Part shown: positions 42,603-52,659 of the stretch, piece after piece
How the letters are laid out: every line of letters starts with the position of its first letter
Position numbering within the stretch: position 1 is the first letter of the stretch
Assembly (NCBI GenBank): GCA_003991915.1
Contig: RQTK01000018.1
Span: 969,250-1,033,249 of the forward strand
DNA length: 64,000 nt
Direction: 5' to 3'
From: Elysia chlorotica
Taxonomy: Eukaryota > Mollusca > Gastropoda > Plakobranchidae
Notes under the pieces: model-generated
Told to the model about the DNA's origin: nothing
Seen by the model: only the letters and a program-made list of their open reading frames with translations
The model's database searches: none
Position numbers and translations under genes: made by a program

Positions 42603-43517
42603 TTAATCAAATTTCACCAAAACTTTATCTCCCTCATCTAACTGCTGAGCAGTGGGATTTTCAATCTCCTCATCTTCCCGTTCCTGAGGCTCAAGGTCTG
42701 AAGGAAGCAAATCTGAGTCACTGTCATCCAATTCCATATTAGCGTCACTGGTTTCACTGTCACTTTCACTTTCATGGTGCTGGGTATTGACAGGGAAAAT
42801 TGATTTTTTGCACCTGGGCTGGCTCTTCTCAGCCTTATTCTTAGATTTGGCTGCTGCTGATTCCTCTAACAAGCGTTTAACAGGTGTTGATGTCAGCACT
42901 TGGGAGGTAACCTTCTTCTTTGAGGTCTTTGATCTTGGAGCCGCCTTGGCAAATGGGCGGATAACATGAGGAGAGATTATGGCAGTGCTTTCGTCTGGTG
43001 TGTGCGTGGAACAGCTTGGTTCTGGTTGTTGTGGCTCCATAGCGCTTTCTGCAGGTTCTGGTCGATCACTAACATATGAATGTAGGTATCTATGTTCCGG
43101 AATTCTTTCCCTGTTCAGTGGCTGAATGCCGGTGCTTTCAAAACCAGCTATGATGTTTGTAGGAGTAAAATCCTTGGGAAAAGCTTCAGCTATCAGAATT
43201 GGAATGTTATGTATTGTCGTAACTTTTCCAGCATTAGAAGGATTCCTCATCCACTTGTCTGCAGCTGCATTAAAAAATGTCTTTAAAGGCCCATACACAG
43301 TCTTATCTAGTGGTTGCAGTTCATGACTACAGTGTGGTGGGAACGAGAGGAGAACAATATCATTTTCTTTGCAGTAATTGATCGCTGCTAAAGCTACGTG
43401 TGATTGTCCGGCAAAAGAAGTACTGGAAGCTCCTTTGATGGTCTGATGATCGCTGCTAAAGATACGTGTGATTGTCCAGCAAAAGAAGTACTGGGAGCTC
43501 CTTTGATGGTCTGGCAT
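42603..43517 (-). pseudogene. pogo-like transposase, C-terminal half
   Basis: It reads HVALAAINYCKENDIVLLSF, PPHCSHELQPLDKTVYGPLK, NIIAGFESTGIQPLNRERIP, then a long Ser/Lys-rich tail ending in an acidic stretch (ELDDSDSDLLPSDLEPQERE). ELQPLD with GF-x-x-TGI-x-P is diagnostic of the DDE_1/pogo family. A 68-bp tandem duplication at 43381-43516 covers the second catalytic Asp (LLLDNH) and shifts the frame. Confidence 0.85.
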
Positions 43518-43597
43518 ATTTGTGAAAGTGTTTTAGTTAGTTCAAAAAATTGTCACCAGTCATCCAACCACTTGCCTTTGCATGTCCTTCAGCTTTG

Positions 43598-43891
43598 CTA
43601 CTTATGGGTAATACCTGAGTATTGACGAGGAAAGATGCAAAATGGTGATATAAAACCACCCATAGCATTTATTGTGCCACATACTGTCACCAAGCACCCT
43701 TTCTCCTGCGACACAGCAGTTCCAACTCTTTTAACGCCTTTCTCCGCTATCATTTTGGTTGGCTTTTGCACAGTAGTAACACCTGTCTCATCACAATTGT
43801 TTATTCTGTCTGGTGTAAATTGATACTTCTGGATGAATTCTTCCAAGTTGTCATAGAAAAGGCCAACGTTGTGTTTGTTTAAGGACGTCAT
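43598..43891 (-). pseudogene. pogo-like transposase, first catalytic segment
   Basis: It reads NLEEFIQKYQFTPDRINNCD then ETGVTTVQKP, GVKRVGTAVSQEKGCLVTV, MGGFISPFCIFPRQ. NxDETG carries the first catalytic Asp of the pogo DDE domain. The frame then continues toward 43517, where the duplication lies. Confidence 0.85.
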
Positions 43892-43930
43892 TCGGGCGAG
43901 TGAGGTAGGTTCAGGTGTTCTTAGAGAGAA

Positions 43931-44340
43931 TTATGGATGCCTGTTAAAAAACTGATAAACGCAGTGTTTGCTTGCCATCTGGTTTTTCTTCCATGAAGTT
44001 GTTGTAGGTATGTTGTTTATCTTGGCAAATTCGAAAGTGAGGGTCCTAAATTCAATCTTTGTGAGTCCATAGTAAATTCTGCTGGCCTGTATTAGATAGT
44101 CTGCCAACATTTGCTCTTGCTCATCATTTAAAATGCGTTTGTGGACCTTTGAATAGCCAAACTGTTTGTTGTCAATGTTTATGTTATTCCTCTTTAGAGC
44201 AACGTAACGACCCAGTGTCTTATAGTTGAGGCCAAGCTCCCTAGCTGTAGGTTTTATTTTCTGGCCTTGGTCAAGGACAAGCCTCACACCTTCAAGCATT
44301 GCCTCCCTGGAGAAAAGGCCTCGTTCGGTCTTTCTTTTAT
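43931..44340 (-). pseudogene. pogo-like transposase, DNA-binding N-terminus
   Basis: It starts near SREAMLEGVRLVLDQGQKIK, has PTARELGLNYKTLGRYV (psq-type helix-turn-helix), then LADYLIQASRIYYGLTK and WKKNQMASKHCVYQFFNRHP (CENPB-type region). A frame change near 43925 separates it from the catalytic part. Confidence 0.8.
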
Positions 44341-44901
44341 ATACGGTACCCTCATTGTTTTTAGTGTTCTGACCAATTCTGGTTTATAATAAAAAGAAAA
44401 GAAAAGAAAATCTTAGATAAAAAACGAGGCCAAACATGTCTTGTTATGGTTACTTATTTTTAAAATAAATCGTGGGGTAAAAAGTCTCGCACATTTTTAG
44501 AGACTTTTTACCCCAATGCAACGAGACTTTTTACCCCATGTTACTGATATAAGAAAAGTTGAACTGTTCTTAAAAACTGTTCTTCCTTAAGTAAAAATTG
44601 ATTCAAAATAACAAATCTCATATAATAAAAAACACTTATGAATAATTATCACCAAAAGTACACTCTTGAACTGTCCAAAAATCAAGATTTTTCAATGAAA
44701 CAATAATTAAGTTTAGAACATGTGCAAAGTATTTTTGTCAACTTACCAAAAGTTCTTCGGAGTTGCTTCCCTTGCTTGACTAGAGTAAAACAAGGACTAA
44801 AGAGGCACAAAATAATGTTCGCATTATTGTAAATACTCTAGTTACCTCCCAGTGACCATCGAGACTTTTTACCCCGAGACTTCTTACCCCACTCTCCCCT
44901 A

Positions 44902-44947
44902 TCCGTACTAGACTTCCAGCACAATAGGCAGCATTTGGGATGCTGGT
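44902..44947 (-). pseudogene. 5' part of the exon split by pogo
   Basis: After an acceptor-like CTTCTTCACCAG it reads HPKCCLLCWKSSTD, which continues in frame, after removal of the element and one TA copy, into TDGDEPEFEP at 41854. Confidence 0.45.
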
Positions 44948-44949
44948 GA

Positions 44950-45525
44950 AGAAAAAAAGGGAGAATTAGTAATTTTCTTATATATTTAAAACCATTTGAG
45001 AATGAGAGGTAGATTTTAAGTGTGTTTAAAACAATTTGTATTGAATCTGCTATATCAGTGATGCCAACTGGATGACTTTTTTTTTTTACTGAACCTTTCA
45101 CGAACCGGTGTAGCTGCGTACCGCATTAAGGATCTAAAAAAAAACCCCCACCGCAAATTAATGTCAGTGGTATATTATTATTACAAAAGTAAAATAGGAA
45201 TGATCTAAGCCGTCATTGATATTGAATTGAGAAAAAGTATTCGTCACATGTTGTTCTTTTTTTGTTGTATTTCACCGACTCTATACAATCATCATCTTCC
45301 TTCTACCTCATGTAATGGTCGTTGTCATCACGCCACAGTCTTTTCGAAATTTATGCAAAAAATTAATAAGGAAACGGTTGCAGATAAGTAATGAAAACTA
45401 TAACAAACAAGGCATAAGTAGAACTTACCACAAGACAATACATGTAATCATATGGTGGTCAAATGTGACTAAAAAAAAACAATGAATAGTATTTTGATTC
45501 TTTGCTTAGTTTTACTTTTGTTTAA
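44950..45525. other. Non-coding spacer
   Basis: No gene is recognised. It is AT-rich with several A and T runs. Confidence 0.55.
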
Positions 45526-45762
45526 TCAATTTGTAATAAACAACAAGTTTGAAAGGGATAACAAAAAAACAAAAAAAACTAAAAAAAAAACTGAATACTG
45601 ATATGCAAGAGACGACATCCCTCCCATTGTGTAGTAAATGTCTCCTTGTCCTTGGCCTTCTTGTTGCAGTGGCTCTGCCAGTGGAGACTGTTGACGGACT
45701 TGTTGCTGCTGTTGATGCTGCTGCTCATCGATACTGAGCTGTTGAATGATCGTATCGCCCAC
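45526..45762 (-). CDS. Gln-rich frame, possible C-terminal exon of a Harbinger partner gene
   Basis: It reads MGDTIIQQLSIDEQQHQQQQ, QSPLAEPLQQEGQGQ, YTMGGMSSLAYQYSVFF. Q-rich tails are frequent in MADF partner proteins, and it lies just beyond the MADF exon on the same strand. The link is inference. Confidence 0.3.
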   Translation of the reverse strand: MGDTIIQQLSIDEQQHQQQQQVRQQSPLAEPLQQEGQGQGDIYYTMGGMSSLAYQYSVFFLVFFVFLLSLSNLLFITN

Positions 45763-45772
45763 AAGTTTTGAA

Positions 45773-45949
45773 ATGCCATTTCTAACACTTATTTTTAAGG
45801 ATCGAAACCGGGATGATTCATTGGATGAAGATATTTGCTAAGATATTCCTCACCCCACTCACATGTAAAATAAGTTGGCTATTAACAGCGCTGCCGCAAA
45901 TTGTAATAAAAAGGATGAAATGCCATTTCTAACACTTATTTTTAGGCGT
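45773..45949. repeat. 30-bp direct repeat 145 bp apart
   Basis: GAAATGCCATTTCTAACACT plus TATTTTTA occurs at about 45773-45800 and 45918-45945 in direct orientation. Confidence 0.8.
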
Positions 45950-45959
45950 GGATTTTTTA

Positions 45960-46517
45960 TCAATACAGCTCGTGCACTAAAAAGTCAACATATGCCCTCC
46001 ACTCGTCTTTTGGCTCATCTTCCTTCATTAGCTGTTTGACGGTGTTCAGCTTTTCCTTTTCTATGTCTAGGAATTTATCTGTTTGTCTTGACTTTTTAGA
46101 TGACACTGGCCTCTGTGCACCATTGCCTTCATGAGGCCTCTTTGATGCCGCCACTGGAGTAGCAGATCTAGAACTAGATGTATTATCAGCAGTAGTTTCA
46201 ACACCTGGATGACTTGATAACGATTCCTCATCATCATCATCATCACCATCCAAGTCCTGTGACTGGCTGGTGCCTGCTGTTTGACTTTCATGAAATGAGC
46301 CACTCAATTGTCGCCCAATGAACTGATCTTTCATGAATAGAAGAGGCTTGTAAAACTGCCACCTGACTATTTCCTCACCAGCCTGGAAAGCCGGCTGACC
46401 ACTTGCAGTCTTTGGCAATTTGCTGCAAACCTCCCGCATCTTGTCCTTCAAGTGCTTCAACCTCTTCCTGCATTCCTCCTTTGTGAATATGTGATAAAAG
46501 AAACACAAGCACAAATC
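45960..46517 (-). CDS. MADF-type partner protein of Harbinger unit 1
   Basis: After a possible TTCACAAAG acceptor it reads EECRKRLKHLKDKMREVCSK then FQAGEEIVRWQFYKPLLFMK, the second half of a MADF/Myb-like DNA-binding domain. A Ser-rich acidic linker follows, then KSRQTDKFLDIEKEKLNTVK and a C-terminal helix. Such proteins bind the element ends and help the transposase enter the nucleus. The first MADF exon is not found. Confidence 0.7.
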   Translation of the reverse strand, partial: DLCLCFFYHIFTKEECRKRLKHLKDKMREVCSKLPKTASGQPAFQAGEEIVRWQFYKPLLFMKDQFIGRQLSGSFHESQTAGTSQSQDLDGDDDDDEESLSSHPGVETTADNTSSSRSATPVAASKRPHEGNGAQRPVSSKKSRQTDKFLDIEKEKLNTVKQLMKEDEPKDEWRAYVDFLVHELY

Positions 46518-46578
46518 AAAGATAAATTTATACATTAGTTATATATTAATGATTGTTCTAAATCTTGTTCCTCCACAG

Positions 46579-47479
46579 ATTTTTGGCGACAGGAATGTCA
46601 TTTCGCTCCTTAGCACACTCTTATCGGCTTGGAACGACCACTGTGTGTCGAATAGTAAGCGAAACATTGGCATCGATCTGGATAAGGTTAAACCCTATTT
46701 ATTTGAAGAAACCAACAACAGAGAGTTTAAAGGAAACTGCTAAAGGATTCCTTGAAAAGTGTAACTTTCCAAACGTAATTGGTGCTATAGATGGAAAGCA
46801 TGTGCGCATTCAAGCGCCACCTAACTCTGGATCAAACTTTTTAAATTATAAACATTTCTTTTCAATCGTGCTGCAAGGAGTTGCTGACTCAAATCTAAAA
46901 TTCATTATGATTGAAGTGGGAGCATATGGCAAGGAAAGTGATGGTGGTGTTTTTTCTCGATCCGAAACGAAATCCTTTTTTCAGAACAACATGGTGGGTA
47001 CGGGTAGTTTGCCAGATTTAAGCGCAGACCTTCCCTATTTCTTATTAGGCGATGCTGCCTATCCATTAAAGCCATTTCTACTCACACCATTTTCTGGAAC
47101 TCTCACGACAGAGATGCAAATCTATACCTATCAACATTCCAGGGCCAGAAGATGTATTGAGTGTGCTTTTGGTTTATTGGCAGCAAAATGGAGAGTTCTG
47201 AGATCAGTCATTGCTACAGACATCAAAACTTCCGAAAATATTGTTCTTGCTGCTGTCATCCTGCACAATGCAATATTAACGCTAGAAGGAAACGATATTT
47301 CTGCTTCCGAGACAGACGTCAAGGGATGGGACGGCGGTGGAGACAGGACAGTTTGCTCGGGAGCGGATGCCAATATGATCAGAGGCCGCCTTGGGCAGTA
47401 TCCAACGTGGATTCGACAAAAACTGATAGAATTTTTCGTCGGACCAGGTGCACTATCTTGGCAAAACGCAGTGTTGTAA
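46579..47479 (+). CDS. PIF/Harbinger transposase (HARBI1-like), unit 1
   Basis: After a TGTTCCTCCACAG acceptor it reads RFLATGMSFRSLAHSYRLG, the helix before the catalytic core. Then come VIGAIDGKHVRIQAP (first Asp), ADLPYFLLGDAAYPLKPFLL (second Asp) and RRCIECAFGLLAAKWRVL (Glu), with VLAAVILHNAIL at the end. All three catalytic residues of DDE_Tnp_4 are present, and about 300 codons are open. The upstream exon is not visible. PIF/Harbinger elements usually target 3-bp TWA sites. It is divergent from the MADF exon, 60 bp away. Confidence 0.9.
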
Positions 47480-47499
47480 AATGGTGTCACCATCCGTTA

Positions 47500-47879
47500 A
47501 TTAGCATGATGAATTTCATAATTAAGCAACAAGTTGAAATAGAAATTGAATTATTTTTGGGGATTTTGAAAATAACTTTCCTTTCTTTTTTTTAATCTTT
47601 CAAAGAATAAAAACGGTAGACGATTTACATAAAGAAATCAAAAGCTGCAAATAGGGCTAGAGTCGTCAACAACTTTTGTAGAATTTAAAGAAGAGAGAGG
47701 ATGTAGCAGGCAGTGCTAATATTAAGATCCTGGTAGAGACTGACTGGAGACAGACAGACATCTAGATACATTCTTTATCTGTAGATAGACATAGATGTGT
47801 ATAGTTAGATAGAAATCATTCTTTAAAAAATATATTGAAACTGTTAATAATATGATGTTTGGGTATCATATCCAGTGGA
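47500..47879. other. Spacer between Harbinger units
   Basis: I see no coding and no clear TIR. Confidence 0.5.
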
Positions 47880-48096
47880 TGAGGATGATGATGAGGATGT
47901 GCTGTATTGTGCCTGATAATCGCTGTATGTTTCGAGTTGTCAATCTTTGAATTTCCTGCATAGTGTGGATTTGAAAATTAAATACTTGTTCTGGTGGCAA
48001 CGATTTCAACATTGGAAGTAAGCTCTTAAACCACAGTACAAGTGGTTCATCGGGCTTATTATTGATTTCTTGACCTCTTGTGTTTTGAAGGTAAGA
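47880..48096 (-). pseudogene. BESS motif segment of MADF-BESS protein
   Basis: The minus strand reads GQEINNKPDEPLVLWFKSLL then PMLKSLPPEQVFNFQIHT and MQEIQRL. L-x-F-x-x-SLLP-x-L-x-x-LPP-x-x is a BESS protein-interaction motif. It is in frame with the preceding exon apart from one TAA at about 48099-48097. Confidence 0.7.
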
Positions 48097-48461
48097 TTAC
48101 ATGGCTTGGTCTACCTCATCCATGGCTTTTGATGGCCTTTTCATCTTAGGTGTTGTCGCCTGGTCACCATTTCCAGCCACACTAAGGGTTAACTCTGGTT
48201 CTGTTGCCAAAGAGTCCAGAGGTAGGGAGACATCTGCTTGAGGCTGTGCTTCAAACGTAGCGGTGTTTTGTCTCGGCACTCGAATGCTTGAGGACATGCC
48301 CCTTGAGTTTGACACATGCCTTTTAACAAATTCCATCTCTGCTTCATATATCCAAGGTTTGACAGAGCCACACGACGCAGAGCCACTTGGTGTTTTTGTC
48401 CTTCTGCGGGCAAGCACTTTGGCATAGTTGTTTCTCAGACGCGTCCATTTCTCTTTGGCCT
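48097..48461 (-). CDS. MADF-BESS protein exon 2, Harbinger unit 2
   Basis: It has a TTTTTTTTTCAG acceptor at 48462. It reads AKEKWTRLRNNYAKVLARRR and SVKPWIYEAEMEFVKRHV, the second half of a MADF domain (KW-x-x-LR-x-x-Y), then a Ser/Thr-rich linker. Phase 1 joins exactly to exon 1 (ending WAKD) at 49890. A TAA precedes the BESS segment. Confidence 0.8.
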
Positions 48462-48711
48462 CTGAAAAAAAAAAATATAGACACAGATATGAGTTAAACA
48501 AATAAATACCAAAACTGAACAATTAAATTGCGCTTTTCCACTTAAATTCTCAAAGCACTTTAAAAGGAATCCCATACCAGCATTTACTATGATTATACCA
48601 CATACTAGTAGCCACTGTGTGAAAGACGGTGGTGGAAAACAACATAGTCTTGTCGTTTAGAGGTCATAAAGGGTACTTATCTTATTTTTCTTTATTTACT
48701 TTTTATTCCAG

Positions 48712-49618
48712 ATTTCTGGCCACTGGAGGAAGTTATCATTAAAACAGATACTCGTTCCGCATTGCTCCGAGCACCGTCGGACTCATTGTCATTGAAACCT
48801 GTGAAGCAATATGGGATACTCTACAACATCAATGTTTTCCAGAGTTCACACATGAAATGTGGAAACAGAAAGCGTACCGATTCGGTGAACTGTGGGATGT
48901 CAAATTCTACATTGGCGCATTAGATGGGAAGCATGTGAGAGTCCAAAAACCCTCATCAAGTGGTTCCCTCTTCTATAACTACAAAAGTTTTTTCTCAATT
49001 CAGCTTCAGGCAGTGGTTGATGGGGATCTGATGTTCACAGCAATTGATGTGGGGGATTTTGGAATGAACAGTGATGGAGCTGTGTTTAAAAATTCAACAT
49101 TTGGTCAGTCGTTTTACAACAATTCTTTAAATCTTCCTCCACCCACATGCATGGATGCGTCTGGCACACAAATTCCATTTTGCTTCGTGGCTGACGAGGC
49201 ATACCCACTAAAGGATAATCTCATGCGACCATATGGAGGACGTAATCTGGACAATCCAAAGAGAATATTTAATCAAAGATTGTCACGTGCACGGAAATGT
49301 GTCGAATGTGCCTTTGGTATACTAACAGCAAAATGGGAAATATTTCAACGCCCACTTAAACTCAATGTAGACAATTCCATAAAAGTGATTATGGCTGCAT
49401 GTGCTTTGCACAATTTTGTCAGAGCACGTGACGGTAAATTTAAAGATTCACCCACATTACACAATACAAATTCCCAACAAATACCCCTTACAAACATTGA
49501 GTCTCTTGCTCAAACAGGGAGAGCGTCCAATTCTGCATCACAAATAAGAGAACGTTTTACACACTATTTTGTTAATGAAAATCCGGTGGAATGGATTAAC
49601 AGACTTGTCAGTGTCTAG
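48712..49618 (+). CDS. PIF/Harbinger transposase, unit 2, inside the MADF intron
   Basis: After a TTTTTATTCCAG acceptor it reads FLATGGSYH, a TAA (about 48739), then RYSFRIAPSTVGLIVIETCE. From 48857 the frame is open: FYIGALDGKHVRVQKP (first Asp), IPFCFVADEAYPLKDNLM (second Asp), ARKCVECAFGILTAKWEIF (Glu), MAACALHNFVRARDG. The catalytic triad is intact. It differs clearly from unit 1, so the two are separate subfamilies. It lies wholly within the intron of the minus-strand MADF gene. Confidence 0.9.
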
Positions 49619-49889
49619 AATTATAAGGCCAATGTGAGTGCAAACCAGGAATAATGAGGTGTATGTTTTCTCATGATAAAACAAGATAAAAAAAATATCT
49701 TAGAATTATTGTAATCGCATATTAAAATTGTCTAGGATCTGAATGGGGTTGAAATTAAAAGCAGAAATTATTTTTTTGTATGTGTGAAAACTACTTAAAC
49801 CTAATCTAATTAATAAGAAATACGACTGAGAGAAAACCATCTTGTATAGGGAATTCATTGTCAATAAAATTTAAAATATATTTACTCAC

Positions 49890-50139
49890 CGTCTTTCGCC
49901 CACCCAATTTGTGTAGCTATTTGCGTCCAAGTCATTTCTGTAATATTTCTGTCACTATATCTTTTGTCATATTTGGTGTACAGAAATTCTCTCTCTTTGA
50001 CGAGTCTGATGAGCGTGATGTTTTGATCTTCTGGTCCATCTTCAAAATCGGACATAACAGTAGATTGACTCTCATTATCACTCATTGTTTCGACAAACCA
50101 AGGCCCAATCTTAACACAACGGTCTTCAATCCAATGCAA
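49890..50139 (-). CDS. MADF-BESS protein exon 1, Harbinger unit 2
   Basis: It starts MHWIEDRCVKIGPWF or, more likely, at MSDNESQSTVMSDFEDG. It reads ITLIRLVKEREFLYTKYDKR and MTWTQIATQIGWAKD, the first half of a MADF domain, ending at a GGTGAGT donor (49889). The 1.4-kb intron to 48461 holds the antisense transposase. Confidence 0.8.
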
Positions 50140-50187
50140 AATACTAAAGAATGTTCATTTCCGCAAAAGCCGCCTGATTGCATCATA

Positions 50188-50228
50188 AAACCGTGACCTA
50201 CATTTCAATGTGCATAGGGTCACGGTTT
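50188..50228. other. 11-bp perfect inverted repeat
   Basis: AAACCGTGACC at 50188-50198 and GGTCACGGTTT at 50218-50228 with a 19-base loop. It sits 50 bp beyond the MADF start and could be a subterminal feature of the element or a chance hairpin. Confidence 0.6.
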
Positions 50229-51789
50229 GAGTGCTATAAGCTGTCATAAGTCGCAGGCTTAATCACTTTCTCTAAATATATTGTGTTCTTTTCCGATAAG
50301 GCGCCTTATCGTGTCCCGGCTTGGCTTGGCCTATCCTGTGTAATTCGGCGCTAAGACAAAGTAATAATCAAACTGCGATGCCCCTTGAGGATCTAGGTCG
50401 ACATAGTTACGTAGTATACAAGACGATGTTAGTAGATGCACTTAGTCTGAAAGATGTAAAAACTTGACATGATCAGCGGGTCTTCGACAGCTTTGGCATC
50501 TTTGAACAACTATTTTATTAGTAATGTTATGTTTAAAATTTTCTTGCCGAGGACAGCAGCCTAGTCACAACCATTCATGTAAGTTACGCAGTGTTTCCTA
50601 CTTGACCACACGAATAAAGTGTAGCAAGCAATACGTCTACTTACGAACCGTTACAGAAATTACACAGTCCCTTGATCAACCATATAATTTTATTCTCCAT
50701 CAACATTGAACGAGACCAATAGAAGGCGTCGGTTCGAAAAACTAATCTCGTGGGAAATGCTAATACAATGTATCTAAAATTAGAATATATTGTTTTTATT
50801 ATTATTATAGAAACCGTGTACATAACAGGCATAAGACCTAATACAGTTGCTTAAGTAAGATTTAAAATATAATTTCCATAAAATGATAATTAAAAGGTAT
50901 GCACGGGGAACCTGCAACAGTGATTCTCGTTAGAGCGACGAAAGACATATATGGCTGGGGTCCCTTTAATAAGTTTCCTGAAACCCAAAACACAACCTGA
51001 AAGATTTATATCTATACAGTACCGGGTATATAATATTAAGCATTCTACCCCACAGCTAACCCAACTTCAATAAGATATGTATAATCATCACGCCCGTTCA
51101 AAGATAAGTAAAAAAGGCTTGGTGTGAAGTTTTAAGTATAATAGTCTTGTCTTGAAATATTCTAGATTATATCATTTTATTTCATTTATCACACCGTAGA
51201 CCCATGATCCTAAAACTACACACACCACTAAGTCTGTTAGAGTAACCCAGTTCCAGTTATTTGAAAACTAGATACAAAGTTATGACTAGTTTAGAGGTAA
51301 AATATACTGATACGTTTTCAAATAATTAAAAAATATAATACATCACGTATCTCACGACCATGGCGTTTAAAGGATGTTTATGGGAGGCATCCTGGAGAGC
51401 ATGCGTGGCAAACAGTCCCACAGACCAAGAACACATAGTGTTCAAGATATAGAAGAATGGTTTGAGATCAGAAAGAAACACAATGACAGGTCGCATGCAC
51501 AGGGTGAGGATGTTTTTTCCGTTAGTCGATGTAGGAGCCTAGGAGGCTATGTCCAATGAGGATCCGTCGTGACGATGTTGGCACTCAAAGGAAAAGAACT
51601 CCGCAGTCCGTTTAAAGAGATATTGTCCAAAAACTAGTAGGGAGTGGTGGGTTTCAGCTTTACCCTCCAGCGAAGAACCCAACGCCTGTTACTCTGGGGA
51701 GTTATGCTGCTAATGCAACCTCTGACATGGCTTCCCTGGCAGCATCTATTCACCAAAGTAGACCGGTGTTTTAAGTTAGAAATCAGATC
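50229..51789. other. Region without recognised genes
   Basis: A short plus frame at 51374-51559 (MRGKQSHRPRTHSVQDIEEW) has no family I recognise. I see nothing else. Confidence 0.5.
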
Positions 51790-51869
51790 AGACCCATGGC
51801 AATAGTGACGTATGGCGCGAATCATTACAACATGTGGACCTTTGCTGCTTTAAATGTTCTTGATACACA

Positions 51870-52080
51870 TGATAGTGACGCCAGTTATCGCGTATTATTA
51901 GTATTGCAAATGAGAACGGTGATAGTGGTCATGGTAGTAATGAGGATAATGGTAATAGCGGTCGAGGTCGTGATGGATACGAGGGCATCGGTAGTGATAA
52001 TGATGGTTCCGTTGTTGTGATCATGATAATAATAATGCTTTTGTTATGGTGGTAATAACAATAGCAGTTGTAGTGATCGC
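51870..52080. repeat. Degenerate GTA/GAT trinucleotide-rich tract
   Basis: There are many GATAGTGGT/GGTAGTAAT-type steps with no pure period, an aged trinucleotide repeat. Confidence 0.6.
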
Positions 52081-52189
52081 ACTTTTCTCTACTCTTCTCT
52101 GACTAGCTCATATCGATGCTGTTACAGCTGTTGCTGTTGGATTGTTAGTTTGTTTTGATTTGTTTTTTCTTCTTTTCTGCCTTCTTTCT

Positions 52190-52653
52190 TATAATAATAA
52201 TAATAATGAAGATCATTTTTTAAGCGCTTTATCCCAGCATAGCCGGCTCAAAGCGCTTTACATAGTTAAGACGATACAATTTATCAGCCATTCACACACA
52301 TTATAAGGCAGTTTTGCACATACAGGACATGATACATGAACAGCAAAGAAAAATTATGAAAAATGAGTAAATTACACATATAAATAAAACATTAATGAAA
52401 ATTAAGAGGAAAACTCCACTGACAAGTGCATTGTAAATAAGTAGGTTTTTAGGCCTCTTTTAAAACTATTAAATGAGCTGCACTGTCTAAGATCTAAAGG
52501 CAGGGAATTCCAAACAACAGGTGCATAGTGCACAAATGCTCGCTCACTTGTCTTTTTATTTGCTCTACATGGGACTGACAAGAGCGCTTTATTTCTGGAC
52601 CTTAAGTTTAGACTAGGAGCATGAGTGTTAATAAGCTCGTAGAGATCACCCAT
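52190..52653 (-). mobile_element. 5'-truncated LINE tail (CR1/L2-like)
   Basis: The minus strand encodes LRSRNKALLSVPCRANKK, ERAFVHYAPVVWNSLPLDLR and FKRGLKTYLFTM, the standard C-terminus of many LINE RT proteins. The 3' UTR follows with AAAGCGCTTT words, and an (ATT)n-type microsatellite at 52190-52207 forms the 3' end in place of poly-A, as in CR1/L2 elements. Confidence 0.8.
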
Positions 52654-52659
52654 TGATCC

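Larger units (their letters stand above)
41857..44899 (-). mobile_element. Complete pogo-like DNA transposon
   Basis: The ends are inverted: GGGGAGAGTGGGGTAAAAAG at 41857 and its counterpart at 44899, with one mismatch in about 24 bp. TA flanks both sides (41855-41856 and 44900-44901), the expected target duplication. The 15-bp word GGGGTAAAAAGTCTC occurs at the left end, near 42063 and 42084, near 44472 and, inverted, near 44499, 44523 and 44862. These are likely transposase-binding sites. Length is 3043 bp. Confidence 0.92.
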
